Positions 16,899 through 25,535 of a stretch of 44,794 nt of DNA are shown piece after piece; positions within the stretch are counted from its first letter, which is position 1, and each line of letters begins with the position of its first letter. The position numbers and the translations under genes were made by a program. Source of the stretch: Flavobacterium limicola (GTDB lineage Bacteria; Bacteroidota; Bacteroidia; Flavobacteriales; Flavobacteriaceae). Below the pieces are notes generated by a model. The model was not told where the DNA came from. It saw only the letters and a list, made by a program, of their open reading frames with translations, and searched no databases. The stretch covers positions 1-44,794 of the forward strand of contig NZ_RBXA01000007.1 of assembly GCF_003634755.1 (NCBI RefSeq), given 5' to 3'.

Positions 16899-17810
16899 AT
16901 GAATTCATTAGTTTCTATAATTATTCCCACGTATAATCGTGCTCAGTTTATAGGCGAGACCTTGGAAAGTGTTTGGTCACAAACTTATCCGAATTGGGAA
17001 TGTATAATTGTAGATGATGGGAGCACTGATAATACTGAAGATATAGTAAAAAGATATACTGGCATAGATGATAGGTTTTACTATGTATTTCAAGAAAACA
17101 TGGGGGTGAGTAGTGCTAGAAATGTTGGATTAGAAAAAGCAAAAGGATATTACATTCAATTTGTTGATTCGGATGATTTGATTGATAGTAAAAAATTAAT
17201 GTTATCATTAAAAGAAATACATCAACAGGAAAATAAAAATAAAAAAATTGTAATTACAAATTTTAAAATTTTTAAAAATAATACAAAGAATTTGATAAAC
17301 CCTTCTTATGACTTGAATCATGACTTATTTAATTTTAAAAGTGTATTGTTTAATTGGGATTCAGTTTTTAACATTCCAATTCATTGCGGTTTTTTTGAGG
17401 CTAGTCTATTCCATGATTTTAGATTTCCATTAGAGTTAAAAGCAAAAGAAGATTGGTTAATGTGGCTGTATTTGCTTCAGATAGAACCTAATGTTTGCTT
17501 CATTGATAAAACTTTAGCATATTATAGATTACATCCAAAAAATATGACGAAAGATTACAATCACATGAGCGTTAATTATTTTGAGTCGTTTGATTTATTA
17601 AAAAGATTTTTGACAGAAAAAGATTTTTTTGAATATTTAGCTTTTTCAATAAAAAAACATTATGATTCTACAAGAGAATTTCAAATTAAATTAAAAAACA
17701 TAAAAGAGTCTAATACTTTTAAATTAGGTTTTAAGATTAAACACTTTTTAAAAATAATGCGGTTGTTAACTATTTGTACTTGGATTTTTAATAAATTAAA
17801 AAAAGTTTGA
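16899..17810 (+). CDS. Family 2 glycosyltransferase
   Basis: The head VSIIIPTYNRAQFIGETLESV, then IIVDDGSTDNTEDIV (residues ~36-50) and YIQFVDSDDLID (DSD metal site near 93) give a textbook GT2 fold. GVSSARNVGLEKA between them is the usual conserved helix. KEDWLMWLYLL near residue 185 carries the likely catalytic acidic pair (ED). 303 residues. The gene lies 9 bp after the previous one and sits between the two duplicated GT2 genes. Confidence 0.9.
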   Translation: MNSLVSIIIPTYNRAQFIGETLESVWSQTYPNWECIIVDDGSTDNTEDIVKRYTGIDDRFYYVFQENMGVSSARNVGLEKAKGYYIQFVDSDDLIDSKKLMLSLKEIHQQENKNKKIVITNFKIFKNNTKNLINPSYDLNHDLFNFKSVLFNWDSVFNIPIHCGFFEASLFHDFRFPLELKAKEDWLMWLYLLQIEPNVCFIDKTLAYYRLHPKNMTKDYNHMSVNYFESFDLLKRFLTEKDFFEYLAFSIKKHYDSTREFQIKLKNIKESNTFKLGFKIKHFLKIMRLLTICTWIFNKLKKV

Positions 17811-17961
17811 TATTAATATTTGTTTCCGATATTGTAAATATATTTTTTTGAAAGAAAATTTCACATTTCATTTTTATAATTTGCAAAGTTTTCTTTTAGC
17901 TGAAGTAGGTTTTTTTTTGTAGCAATTTTCAATAAAATCATAAGGATAATAAAAGTATTAA
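17811..17961. other. Unusually long intergenic gap inside the glycosyltransferase run
   Basis: 151 bp, very AT-rich and without a gene, in a run where most junctions are 0-30 bp. It may hold an internal promoter, but I found no exact TAnnTTTG element. It lies just before the duplicated gene and may be a duplication or insertion junction. Confidence 0.5.
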
Positions 17962-18900
17962 ATGTTAGCCATAGTAATTCCCTACTACAAACTTTCTTTC
18001 TTTGAAGCTACATTACAATCGCTAGCTGATCAAACGGATAAGCGATTTATGGTATATATAGGTGATGATGCCAGTCAAGAAAGTCCAGATGATTTGTTAG
18101 AAAAGTACCAACAAAAGTTTGATTTTGAATATCATCGTTTTGAAGAAAATCTCGGAGGGACTTCATTGGTTAAACAATGGGAACGTTGTATTGCGATGAC
18201 TAAAGATGAAGAATGGTTAATGATATTGGGCGATGATGATGTGCCTTGTTTAAATCTTGTAGCTTCGTTTTATGCTAATCATAGCAATATTGATTTGAAT
18301 ACTATAAACGTTGTGCGATTTGCTACTGTGGTTATAAACGATATGGGCGATGTTCTGTCAAGTGTTTATAAACACCCGTTACTAGAAAAGACTACCGATT
18401 TTTTATGTAGAAAATTTTCAAAAAAAACCAGAAGCTCCCTGAGTGAATACATCTTTAGAAAATCAACAGTGATAGAAATGACCTTTAGAAATTTTTCTCT
18501 AGCTTGGCATTCAGACGACATGGCAGTTTTGGAGTTTTCTGATTTTGAGAATTGCTATTCTATCAATGAAGCGACTATGTCTGTGAGAGTTTCTTTTCAT
18601 AGTATCACAGGTGACTCAGGTTTGAAAATAAAGAAAAATCAAGCTACTTATGAATTTTGCGCGGTGCTTTTTCTAGAGTACTCAGCTTCGTTTTCTAGAG
18701 AACAAAAGAAGATTATACTTAAAAAGTTAGAACAGGCTTTCTTTAATATTCCTTTGCTTAAAAATTATCTGATATTATCTTCTTATTATTGCAGTCAAAT
18801 TGGATTGGGTGAATTAATACAATTTCATTTTCGATTACTTAAAACGGGTGTCATAATAGTACTCAAAAAAGCAAAACTGTTTGGTTTTGTAAAAAAATAA
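17962..18900 (+). CDS. Family 2 glycosyltransferase, paralog of the enzyme at 15999
   Basis: The N-terminus MLAIVIPYYKLSFFEATLQSL, YIGDDASQES and LMILGDDDVP align without gaps to the enzyme at 15999. FEYHRFEENLGG and QWERCIA are also shared. The C-terminal half (RSSLSEYIFRKS, LAWHSDDMAVLEFSDF) is related but has drifted. 312 residues. Probably a duplicated enzyme now adding a related sugar or making a different linkage. It uses more regular codons than its paralog and is slightly less AT-rich. Confidence 0.88.
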   Translation: MLAIVIPYYKLSFFEATLQSLADQTDKRFMVYIGDDASQESPDDLLEKYQQKFDFEYHRFEENLGGTSLVKQWERCIAMTKDEEWLMILGDDDVPCLNLVASFYANHSNIDLNTINVVRFATVVINDMGDVLSSVYKHPLLEKTTDFLCRKFSKKTRSSLSEYIFRKSTVIEMTFRNFSLAWHSDDMAVLEFSDFENCYSINEATMSVRVSFHSITGDSGLKIKKNQATYEFCAVLFLEYSASFSREQKKIILKKLEQAFFNIPLLKNYLILSSYYCSQIGLGELIQFHFRLLKTGVIIVLKKAKLFGFVKK

Positions 18901-18925
18901 TTTCTTAAATGATATATTCTATCTC

Positions 18926-19774
18926 ATGAAAAATTTCTTTTTAGTTATCCCCACAAGAGATCGTATTGGCTATTTAAGCAACTTACTTTATGATTTAAAT
19001 TTTTTTTCAAAACATATATCTCAAGTGGTTATAGTAGATCAAAGTCAGGAATCTATCAAAGAAGAAATTGAGAAATTGTCCTTGGATTATTCTTTTTCTA
19101 TCATAGAAAACAATAGAGATAACTCCGTAAATCATTCCAGAAATTTGGCTTTGCAATTGTATAAGGAAGAGGAATGGCTTTTTTTTCTAGATGATGACCT
19201 GAGAATACCGGGTATTGCTTTTGAACAAATAATAGCTACACTTGACCCTAATATTGTAGATGTGCTTATTCCAGGAATTCAATTTGAAGGGATGGAAAAA
19301 GCTGAATTTGTGTATCATACCGTTTTAGATACTATTGCCAAACCGCATAATTTTTCCAAGGGACGCTTTCGTCTGCAAGTGTGTTCCGGTCTCAATATTG
19401 TGAAAAGATTAATATTTAAAGAAGCGGGTTTTTATTTTGATGAAAATTTCACCATTTGGGGAGATGATTGGGATTATGGAATGCGCTTGTTGCAAGCCGG
19501 AGCTAATATTTATTTTCAGCCAAAGATATTAGTAGAACATCTTGGAGCAGCATCAGGAGGTCAACGCGATAAGGGAAGAACATTAAATGTTGCACTAGAA
19601 AAACAGAAACTTTATTTTTATTTCTATAGAAAGCATTTTTCTGCATCTGTACTAAAGCAACAATTGTATTTGGGAATCATTGAAGGTGTTAAAAAGTTAT
19701 TACGTTCAGGAAATATTGCTCAGCTAGGGAATACAATAAAAGGATATAGAATGTCAAATTTGAAAGAGAACTAA
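18926..19774 (+). CDS. Family 2-like glycosyltransferase
   Basis: FFLVIPTRDRIGYLSNLL at the start, VVIVDQSQES near residue 35, NHSRNLALQL near 70 and WLFFLDDDLRIPG near 88 mark a GT-A glycosyltransferase. The DQSQE donor loop replaces NDGST. FTIWGDDWDYGMRLLQAG near residue 175 is the usual acidic catalytic region followed by the ExxxR-like helix. 282 residues. The gene lies 2 bp before the next start. Confidence 0.87.
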   Translation: MKNFFLVIPTRDRIGYLSNLLYDLNFFSKHISQVVIVDQSQESIKEEIEKLSLDYSFSIIENNRDNSVNHSRNLALQLYKEEEWLFFLDDDLRIPGIAFEQIIATLDPNIVDVLIPGIQFEGMEKAEFVYHTVLDTIAKPHNFSKGRFRLQVCSGLNIVKRLIFKEAGFYFDENFTIWGDDWDYGMRLLQAGANIYFQPKILVEHLGAASGGQRDKGRTLNVALEKQKLYFYFYRKHFSASVLKQQLYLGIIEGVKKLLRSGNIAQLGNTIKGYRMSNLKEN

Positions 19775-19776
19775 TA

Positions 19777-20796
19777 ATGCGAATAGGTTTTAATCCACAA
19801 AAAGATAAAAAATTACATCCTAGCGATTTTTTTCATCAGGTCTTAGTTCCAGTCTACATACCCAATCAGGAGGGGTATTTTAAAGGCAATTTTTCGATTC
19901 TAAAACTTTGTTTGGACTCTCTTTTTAGAACTAGTCATAAGAGAACCTATTTTACAGTTGTAAATAATGGAAGCTGTGATGAAGTCAGGACCTATTTGGA
20001 TCATTTGTTTCAGAATGAAATAATACATGAGGTAGTGCACACTACAAACATTGGTAAATTAAATGCTATTTTAAAAGGTCTTACGGGTAATCAATTTACT
20101 TTAATTACTATTGCGGATGCAGATGTTTTGTTTGTAAATAATTGGCAAGAAGAAACATATGCTGTTTTTGAAGCATTTCCAAAAACAGGTTCAGTTTCGC
20201 CATGTCCAAACTCAAAATTACTTAAATATTATACTACTAATATTTTTTTCGAAAAATTGATTTCAGAATCATTAAGATTTAGAAATGTAAAAAATCCTAA
20301 GGCAATGCAATCTTTTGCTGACAGTATTGGAAATCCAAGACTGTTTAACAAACATCATCTGAAAAAATACTTAACCGTTTCCAATAATCATGTCCATGCT
20401 GTCGTTGGAGCGGGTCATTTTGTAGGGACTTATCGTTCAGATGTTTTTAAAAAACTAAGACATTCCTATTCAGTTTTCAAGTTAGGTGGTGAGAGTGAGA
20501 GCGATTTATTGGACAAGCCAGTTTCTTTTCAAGGCTATTGGCGTTTATCGACAGAGGAAAATTATGCCTATCACATGGGGAATACACTTGAGGACTGGAT
20601 GTCAAAACATGTTGAAGATTTGAAAGTGAATAATTTTGTGTATGATAAAGTGCCTCAGTTGTCAAAAGTAAAATCAAATGCTTTTATGAATTGGTTTAAA
20701 ATCAAGGTTTTTTCCAAAATATTATTTAGAAAATCAATTTGGAAATTATTTTTAAGATACAAAGGATTGACGAAATCAGAAGCTAAAGAGTATTAA
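19777..20796 (+). CDS. GT-A family glycosyltransferase
   Basis: 339 residues. VLVPVYIPNQEGYFKGNFSILKLCLDSL near residue 22, FTVVNNGSCDEV near 60 and LITIADADVLFVNNW (DAD metal motif near 111) define a GT2-like catalytic domain. HAVVGAGHFVGTYRSDVFKKL near 210 is the acceptor-side conserved region of this subgroup. It ends the AT-rich glycosyltransferase run that begins at 15136, and a 90-bp gap separates it from the CMP-sugar genes. Confidence 0.8.
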   Translation: MRIGFNPQKDKKLHPSDFFHQVLVPVYIPNQEGYFKGNFSILKLCLDSLFRTSHKRTYFTVVNNGSCDEVRTYLDHLFQNEIIHEVVHTTNIGKLNAILKGLTGNQFTLITIADADVLFVNNWQEETYAVFEAFPKTGSVSPCPNSKLLKYYTTNIFFEKLISESLRFRNVKNPKAMQSFADSIGNPRLFNKHHLKKYLTVSNNHVHAVVGAGHFVGTYRSDVFKKLRHSYSVFKLGGESESDLLDKPVSFQGYWRLSTEENYAYHMGNTLEDWMSKHVEDLKVNNFVYDKVPQLSKVKSNAFMNWFKIKVFSKILFRKSIWKLFLRYKGLTKSEAKEY

Positions 20797-20886
20797 ATTT
20801 ATAATATAACTATTTTGTTCTAAGAGCAATGTCAGCTAGCTTATAAAAACAATGCAAATTATTAAATGTAGGAAGATTAAATACAT

Positions 20887-21564
20887 ATGAAAAACATAGC
20901 CATCATTCCTGCCCGAGGAGGATCAAAACGCATCCCCGAAAAGAACATCCAATTGTTTGGAGGATTGCCTTTATTGGTGCATTCGATACAGTATGCAGTT
21001 GCGAATAGTGCCTTTATTGATGCTGTTTATGTTTCTACCGATGATCCCGCCATAAAAGAAATAGCATTGACTTATGGGGCTAAAGTCATTGATAGACCAG
21101 ATTATCTTTCAGGAGATTTGGAGCCAACCATTACAGCTGTTCAGCATGTTCTGGAAAATATAGGTTTTGAAGTTGAAAATGTCATATTGTTGCAGCCCAC
21201 CAATCCTTTGCGCCCGCCAAATTTGTTAAAAGATTGCCTTGAGAAATTTCAAAATAAAAAAGTGGATAGTTTGTTTACCGTTACTCAAAACCATCAGAAA
21301 TTCGGAAAAATTACATCTGGTACCTTTGTTCCTTTCAATTACGAGATTGGTCAACGCAGCCAGGATTTAGAACCGCTTTATTTTGAAAACGGATTGTTGT
21401 ATATTACAAAGGCAAAGTCCATTCTTGAAAATAAAATAATTACAAAAAATGCATTTCCATATCTTGTAAATCATATTTTTGCCCATGTAGATATTGATAC
21501 GAAAGAAGATATGGAGTACGCGGAGTATTTAATGGAAAAAGTGTCTCGACTGCGCTCGACATGA
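20887..21564 (+). CDS. neuA: CMP-nonulosonic acid cytidylyltransferase (NeuA/LegF/PseF family)
   Basis: Activates a nonulosonic acid (sialic-acid-like sugar) with CTP. The signature is AIIPARGGSKRIPEKNI (residues 4-20), followed by YVSTDDPAIKEIA and LLQPTNPLRPP, all characteristic of the family. The 225-residue length matches the single-domain bacterial enzymes. The next genes are NeuB- and NeuC-type, which supports a dedicated CMP-sugar pathway; which sugar (Neu5Ac, legionaminic or another) is not decided by this protein. Its last seven residues (VSRLRST) are encoded by a dispersed repeat that supplies the stop codon, so the original C-terminus has been replaced. Confidence 0.9.
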   Translation: MKNIAIIPARGGSKRIPEKNIQLFGGLPLLVHSIQYAVANSAFIDAVYVSTDDPAIKEIALTYGAKVIDRPDYLSGDLEPTITAVQHVLENIGFEVENVILLQPTNPLRPPNLLKDCLEKFQNKKVDSLFTVTQNHQKFGKITSGTFVPFNYEIGQRSQDLEPLYFENGLLYITKAKSILENKIITKNAFPYLVNHIFAHVDIDTKEDMEYAEYLMEKVSRLRST

Positions 21565-21566
21565 CA
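21544..21566 (+). repeat. Dispersed repeat TCTCGACTGCGCTCGACATG, copy r1
   Basis: It overlaps the 3' end of the cytidylyltransferase gene and contains its stop codon. Related copies are at 21591-21613, 22936-22958 and, as an inverted pair, 26983-27026. Confidence 0.85.
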
Positions 21567-21590
21567 TAACACAACCAGTACGAGAACATG

Positions 21591-21613
21591 TCTCGATTGC
21601 GCTATACAAGACA
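21591..21613 (+). repeat. Dispersed repeat, diverged copy r2
   Basis: TCTCGATTGCGCTATACAAG resembles r1. Beyond it, 21636-21668 has another weak likeness (CGAGTCTTTCGGTGATTGCT). Together these make the NeuB upstream region repeat-derived. Confidence 0.65.
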
Positions 21614-21705
21614 AAATGCAATATAGTTGTCCTTTCGAGTCTTTCGGTGATTGCTCAAGACAGGCTAAGTTAGAAGATAAAATAGATAACTCACAACAGA
21701 AAACC

Positions 21706-22746
21706 ATGAACCCCTATATAGAAATTGCCGGACGAAAAATTGGTGCAGATTATCCCCCCTTAGTTATTGCCGAAATAGGCATTAATCACGAAGGATCGTT
21801 GGCTGTAGCCAAAGAAATGGTTGATGCCGCAAAAAGAGCGGGTGTTGAGGTGGTGAAGCACCAAACCCATATTGTAGCAGACGAGATGTCTGGAGCAGCC
21901 AAAAAAGTAATTCCGGGTAATGCCGATGTTTCTATTTACGAAATTATGGAACGTTGTTCGTTGAACGAAGCTGACGAATTGGACTTAAAAAAGTATGTAG
22001 AAAGTAAAGGCATGCTCTTTATATCAACTCCTTTTTCTCGTGCCGCAGCCGATCGGTTGGAGAATTTCGATGTCCCCGCCTATAAAATAGGATCTGGGGA
22101 ATGTAATAATTATCCTTTATTGGAGCATATTGCTTCTTTTGGAAAACCTGTACTATTGAGTACGGGGATGAACACCATTGCAAGTATTCGCAAAGCCATT
22201 GCTATTTTTGATAAACATAAAGTCCCTGTTGCAGTATTGCATACGACTAATTTATATCCCACACCAATTCGTTTGGTTCGATTTGGAGCCATGATGGAAA
22301 TGCATCACGCTTTTCCGGATAAAGTTTTTGGTTTATCAGATCATACGTTGAATAATACGGCGTGTTTAGGTGCTGTTGCCTTGGGTGCCAGTATTCTGGA
22401 ACGCCATTTTACAGACCACATGCAGCGGACGGGTCCCGATATCGTATGCAGTATGGATGAACAAACTACAAAGGATTTACTACTAAGTTCCAATGAAATG
22501 TGGCAAATGCGTGGTGGAGTTAAAGAACCCGCTTTAGAAGAACAGGTAACAATAGATTTTGCTTTTGCTACCGTTTGTGCCATTAAACCAATACAAAAAG
22601 GAGACGTGCTAACCAAAGAAAATATTTGGGTGAAACGTCCTGGAACCGGCAAGATTCTGGCAGAACATTTTAATGATTTAATTGGTAAAGTGGCCACGCG
22701 AACTATTGCAAATGACGAACAATTAGATTGGATCGATTTTGCGTAG
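21706..22746 (+). CDS. neuB: Nonulosonic acid synthase (NeuB/LegI family)
   Basis: Condenses a 6-carbon N-acyl-mannosamine-type sugar with phosphoenolpyruvate. An upstream in-frame ATG (21616) would add 30 residues translated from repeat sequence, so the ATG at 21706 is used. The TIM-barrel marks are [12 protein letters not shown] (residues ~20-31), [36 protein letters not shown] and GLSDHT. The C-terminal ~65 residues form an antifreeze/SAF-like domain ([21 protein letters not shown]). At 346 residues it is normal. It lies in order neuA-neuB-neuC. The nearby dehydratase and aminotransferase favour a legionaminic-type product, but sialic acid cannot be excluded. Confidence 0.92.
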   Translation: MNPYIEIAGRKIGADYPPLVIAEIGINHEGSLAVAKEMVDAAKRAGVEVVKHQTHIVADEMSGAAKKVIPGNADVSIYEIMERCSLNEADELDLKKYVESKGMLFISTPFSRAAADRLENFDVPAYKIGSGECNNYPLLEHIASFGKPVLLSTGMNTIASIRKAIAIFDKHKVPVAVLHTTNLYPTPIRLVRFGAMMEMHHAFPDKVFGLSDHTLNNTACLGAVALGASILERHFTDHMQRTGPDIVCSMDEQTTKDLLLSSNEMWQMRGGVKEPALEEQVTIDFAFATVCAIKPIQKGDVLTKENIWVKRPGTGKILAEHFNDLIGKVATRTIANDEQLDWIDFA

Positions 22747-22789
22747 TGGTGACTTTATCCTATTTTGTTTGAATAAAAATTAAAGCGGA

Positions 22790-22905
22790 TTCACCCATTG
22801 GGGGTACTTACAATTAAAAATGGTTCTCGATGCATTTTTGTTTCGTTTTACTACACAAAAAACACTCGAACTGACGTTCTGGATAATTGCACCCAACGGA
22901 TACAC
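22790..22905. mobile_element. MITE-like inverted-repeat element, diverged copy 2
   Basis: ATTCACCCATTGGGGGTACTTA at the left and GATAATTGCACCCAACGGAT at the right are imperfect inverted ends. The inside block AATTAAAAATGGTT plus the T-rich core align with the element at 12036-12143. It lies in the neuB-neuC gap and is more decayed than copy 1. Mobility is inferred. Confidence 0.55.
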
Positions 22906-22935
22906 ATTAATAAATAATACGGATTACTAAAAATA

Positions 22936-22958
22936 TCTCGACTGCGCTCGATATGACA
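22936..22958 (+). repeat. Dispersed repeat TCTCGACTGCGCTCGATATG, copy r4
   Basis: Nearly identical to r1 at 21544. It lies 9-31 bp before the neuC start, so it makes up part of that gene's 5' untranslated region. Confidence 0.85.
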
Positions 22959-22966
22959 GCATAATA

Positions 22967-24097
22967 ATGAAAAAAATAGTATTCCTAACGGGAACCCGAG
23001 CTGATTTTGGTAAAATAAAATCACTGATTACCATCCTTGAAGATCAGGATGATTTTGAGGTATTTGTATTTGTAACCGGGATGCATTTGCAAGAAACCTA
23101 TGGTTACACCCTGATAGAAATTGAACGGTGTCATTTTAAGAATGTTTCTACTTTTGAGAATCACACGCATGAAACCACGATGGATTTAACTTTGGCTAAA
23201 ACCATTGAAGGATTGTCAAGCTATTGCAAAGGAGTAAGCCCTGATTTGATTGTGGTTCACGGTGACCGGGTTGAAACTTTGGCTGGTGCTATTGTAGGCT
23301 CCTTAAATAATATATTGGTTGCCCATATTGAAGGCGGTGAACTCTCTGGAACGGTAGATGAATTGATTCGGCATAGTGTGAGCAAATTGAGTCATATTCA
23401 TTTTGTTTCTAATGCTGATGCGGCCAAACGGTTGTTGCAAATGGGGGAGGTTCAAGAGTCTATTTTTACTATTGGTTCACCAGATGTTGACGTAATGTTC
23501 TCGGATTCATTACCGGAACTGGCTGTGGCAAAAAGGTACTATCAAATAGATTTTGATGTGTTTGCTATTGTTATGTTTCATCCAGTTACTACAGAAATAG
23601 ACCAGATGGAGCAGCATGCTATTCAATTTGTAACGGCATTATTAGAAGATAATCACAATTATGTAGTAGTTTATCCCAACAATGATTTAGGAAGTCGATT
23701 GGTTTTAAGTGCCTATGAACAGTTAAAAGGGAACTCTCGATTTCGAATTATTCCTTCTTTACGATTTGAATATTTTTTAACGTTACTCAAGAATGCCCAA
23801 TTTATAATAGGAAACAGCAGTGCCGGAATTCGTGAAGCGCCTTACTATGAAATTCCTATTATTAATATAGGTACGCGTCAACAGAATCGTTCTGTAGATG
23901 CTGCTATAATCAATGTAGATTATAACAAAGAAAGCATCGTTACAGCGCTACGTTCTATCGAGACAAATAAAATTAAACATGTGAATCCTGATTTTGGAAT
24001 TGGAAATAGTGCCCATTTGTTTTTAGATTCTTTGAAAAAAAGCGATATTTGGAATCTGAACCACCAAAAACAGTTTAGAGATTTTAATGACAAATAA
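22967..24097 (+). CDS. neuC: Hydrolysing UDP-N-acetyl-sugar 2-epimerase (NeuC/LegG family)
   Basis: Turns a UDP-GlcNAc-type donor into free ManNAc (NeuC) or its 2,4-diamino-6-deoxy analogue (LegG), the substrate of the synthase. The GT-B-like fold opens with IVFLTGTRADFGKIK (residues 4-18), typical of NeuC. VVHGDRVETLAGAI near 100, HIEGGELSGTVDE near 127, VMFHPVTTE near 205 and IIGNSSAGIREAPYY near 284 are conserved family blocks. 376 residues. It overlaps the next gene by 11 bp. Its relation to the dehydratase/aminotransferase pair at 853-4153 decides between the two substrates and cannot be settled from sequence. Confidence 0.92.
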   Translation: MKKIVFLTGTRADFGKIKSLITILEDQDDFEVFVFVTGMHLQETYGYTLIEIERCHFKNVSTFENHTHETTMDLTLAKTIEGLSSYCKGVSPDLIVVHGDRVETLAGAIVGSLNNILVAHIEGGELSGTVDELIRHSVSKLSHIHFVSNADAAKRLLQMGEVQESIFTIGSPDVDVMFSDSLPELAVAKRYYQIDFDVFAIVMFHPVTTEIDQMEQHAIQFVTALLEDNHNYVVVYPNNDLGSRLVLSAYEQLKGNSRFRIIPSLRFEYFLTLLKNAQFIIGNSSAGIREAPYYEIPIINIGTRQQNRSVDAAIINVDYNKESIVTALRSIETNKIKHVNPDFGIGNSAHLFLDSLKKSDIWNLNHQKQFRDFNDK

Positions 24098-25487
24098 AAA
24101 GATTTTTGTATTGCTTCCAGATGGAATCGGATTGAAAAATTTTGCCTTTTCTGATTTTTATAAATTAGGCATTGATGCAGATTTTGTTATTAAGTATTGG
24201 AATGCTACCCCTTTTGATTTAAAGGATTTGGGATTTGAGGAAATAAAAATTCAAAATTCAAAATCACATCCGCTTACTGAAGTATATAAAAATGCGCGTA
24301 AGCATATAGAGTTAAACAGAAGCATTACTAGAATGAAAGATTCTGTATATGATTCGTATCGCTTTCCGTTTGAATATAAAGGTATAAAGAAAGCACTAAA
24401 AAGCGGATTTACCCGATTTCTAGTTGTAAGCCATTCTAGCGAAAGCGGTTTGAAGCGCATTCGCAATCAAATAAAAAACCAGGAACGCAAGACTTTGTAT
24501 TATCATCAAAGTATGGAAACCTTGCAAAAGGAACAACCTGCTTTTGTTTTTTGTACGAATCAACGCCCTATGACTGCTATTGCACCATTATTAGCAGCAC
24601 AAGATTTAGGGATACCTACGGCTACATTCATTTTTTCATGGGACAATATACCCAAAGCGACGATGGTAGTGGAAACTGATTATTACTTTGTATGGAGTGA
24701 TCACATGAAACAGGAATTACTTTTGTATTATCCCTATCTTAAGCAAGAACAAATTTTTATTACCGGAACGCCACAGTTCGAATCTCATTTTGATCAAAGC
24801 AAATTACTTTCCAGAGATACTTTTTTTGAGCAAAACAGACTGGATTTAGATAAAAAATACATTTGTTATTCAGGGGATGATGTTACTACAAGTCCTAATG
24901 ACCCAAAATACCTTGAAGATGTTGCACTAACCATACGAGAATTGAATAAAAAAGGGTGTCTGCTGGGTGTTATTTTCCGAAGTTGCCCTGTTGACTTTTC
25001 TAGTCGTTTCGAAAAAGTATTGAATGATTATCAAGATGTGATCACCGCTATTGTACCACTTTGGGGAAAAGTAGGTAAGGAATGGAATACTGTTTTTCCT
25101 ACTCAAGCTGACATTGATTTACAAATGAATACTATCGCGCATACTGAAATGGTAATCAATTTAGGATCTTCAATGGTTTTTGATTATGTGGCTCATCATA
25201 AATCATGTGCATTTATTAACTATGATATTCCTAATGCACTACTTCCAAATTGGTCTGTTGAAAAAATATACAATTACATCCACTTTCGCTCGATGCCCAA
25301 CGAAACCGCTGTTTTTTGGATTGATAAACCTGAATCTATAGCTGGAATTATTGAAAACGTGATTAAGGGCAATCAATCTTCCATTAAAAGTGCAAAGCAA
25401 TGGTTCGAAATTATTAATCAACATCCCCCTGAAGAAGCATCTTCCCGAATTTGGAAGTCGATTAAAACCATTATTTATAAAGAATAA
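24087..25487 (+). CDS. Probable GT-B glycosyltransferase, possibly for the nonulosonic acid
   Basis: 466 residues with a two-domain Rossmann look. The N-terminal half contains ATFIFSWDNIPKATM and YYFVWSDHMKQELL near residues 180-215. The C-terminal half has ICYSGDDVTTSPNDP, MVINLGSSMVFDYVAHHKSCAFINYD and a donor-site-like arrangement near 355-385. These resemble GT-B enzymes related to CMP-sialyl/Kdo or UDP-sugar transferases, but I cannot place it in one named family. Its 11-bp overlap with the 2-epimerase gene suggests it uses the sugar made by the three genes before it. It could equally be another polysaccharide transferase. Confidence 0.6.
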   Translation: MTNKKIFVLLPDGIGLKNFAFSDFYKLGIDADFVIKYWNATPFDLKDLGFEEIKIQNSKSHPLTEVYKNARKHIELNRSITRMKDSVYDSYRFPFEYKGIKKALKSGFTRFLVVSHSSESGLKRIRNQIKNQERKTLYYHQSMETLQKEQPAFVFCTNQRPMTAIAPLLAAQDLGIPTATFIFSWDNIPKATMVVETDYYFVWSDHMKQELLLYYPYLKQEQIFITGTPQFESHFDQSKLLSRDTFFEQNRLDLDKKYICYSGDDVTTSPNDPKYLEDVALTIRELNKKGCLLGVIFRSCPVDFSSRFEKVLNDYQDVITAIVPLWGKVGKEWNTVFPTQADIDLQMNTIAHTEMVINLGSSMVFDYVAHHKSCAFINYDIPNALLPNWSVEKIYNYIHFRSMPNETAVFWIDKPESIAGIIENVIKGNQSSIKSAKQWFEIINQHPPEEASSRIWKSIKTIIYKE

Positions 25488-25535
25488 TCCTTTTCTTTGC
25501 AGCATAAAATAGATTACAATTTTTTACGATCAATT

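Noticed and set aside
21616..21705. N-terminal extension of NeuB
   Set aside because: The extra 30 residues are translated from repeat-derived sequence; the family start is at 21706.
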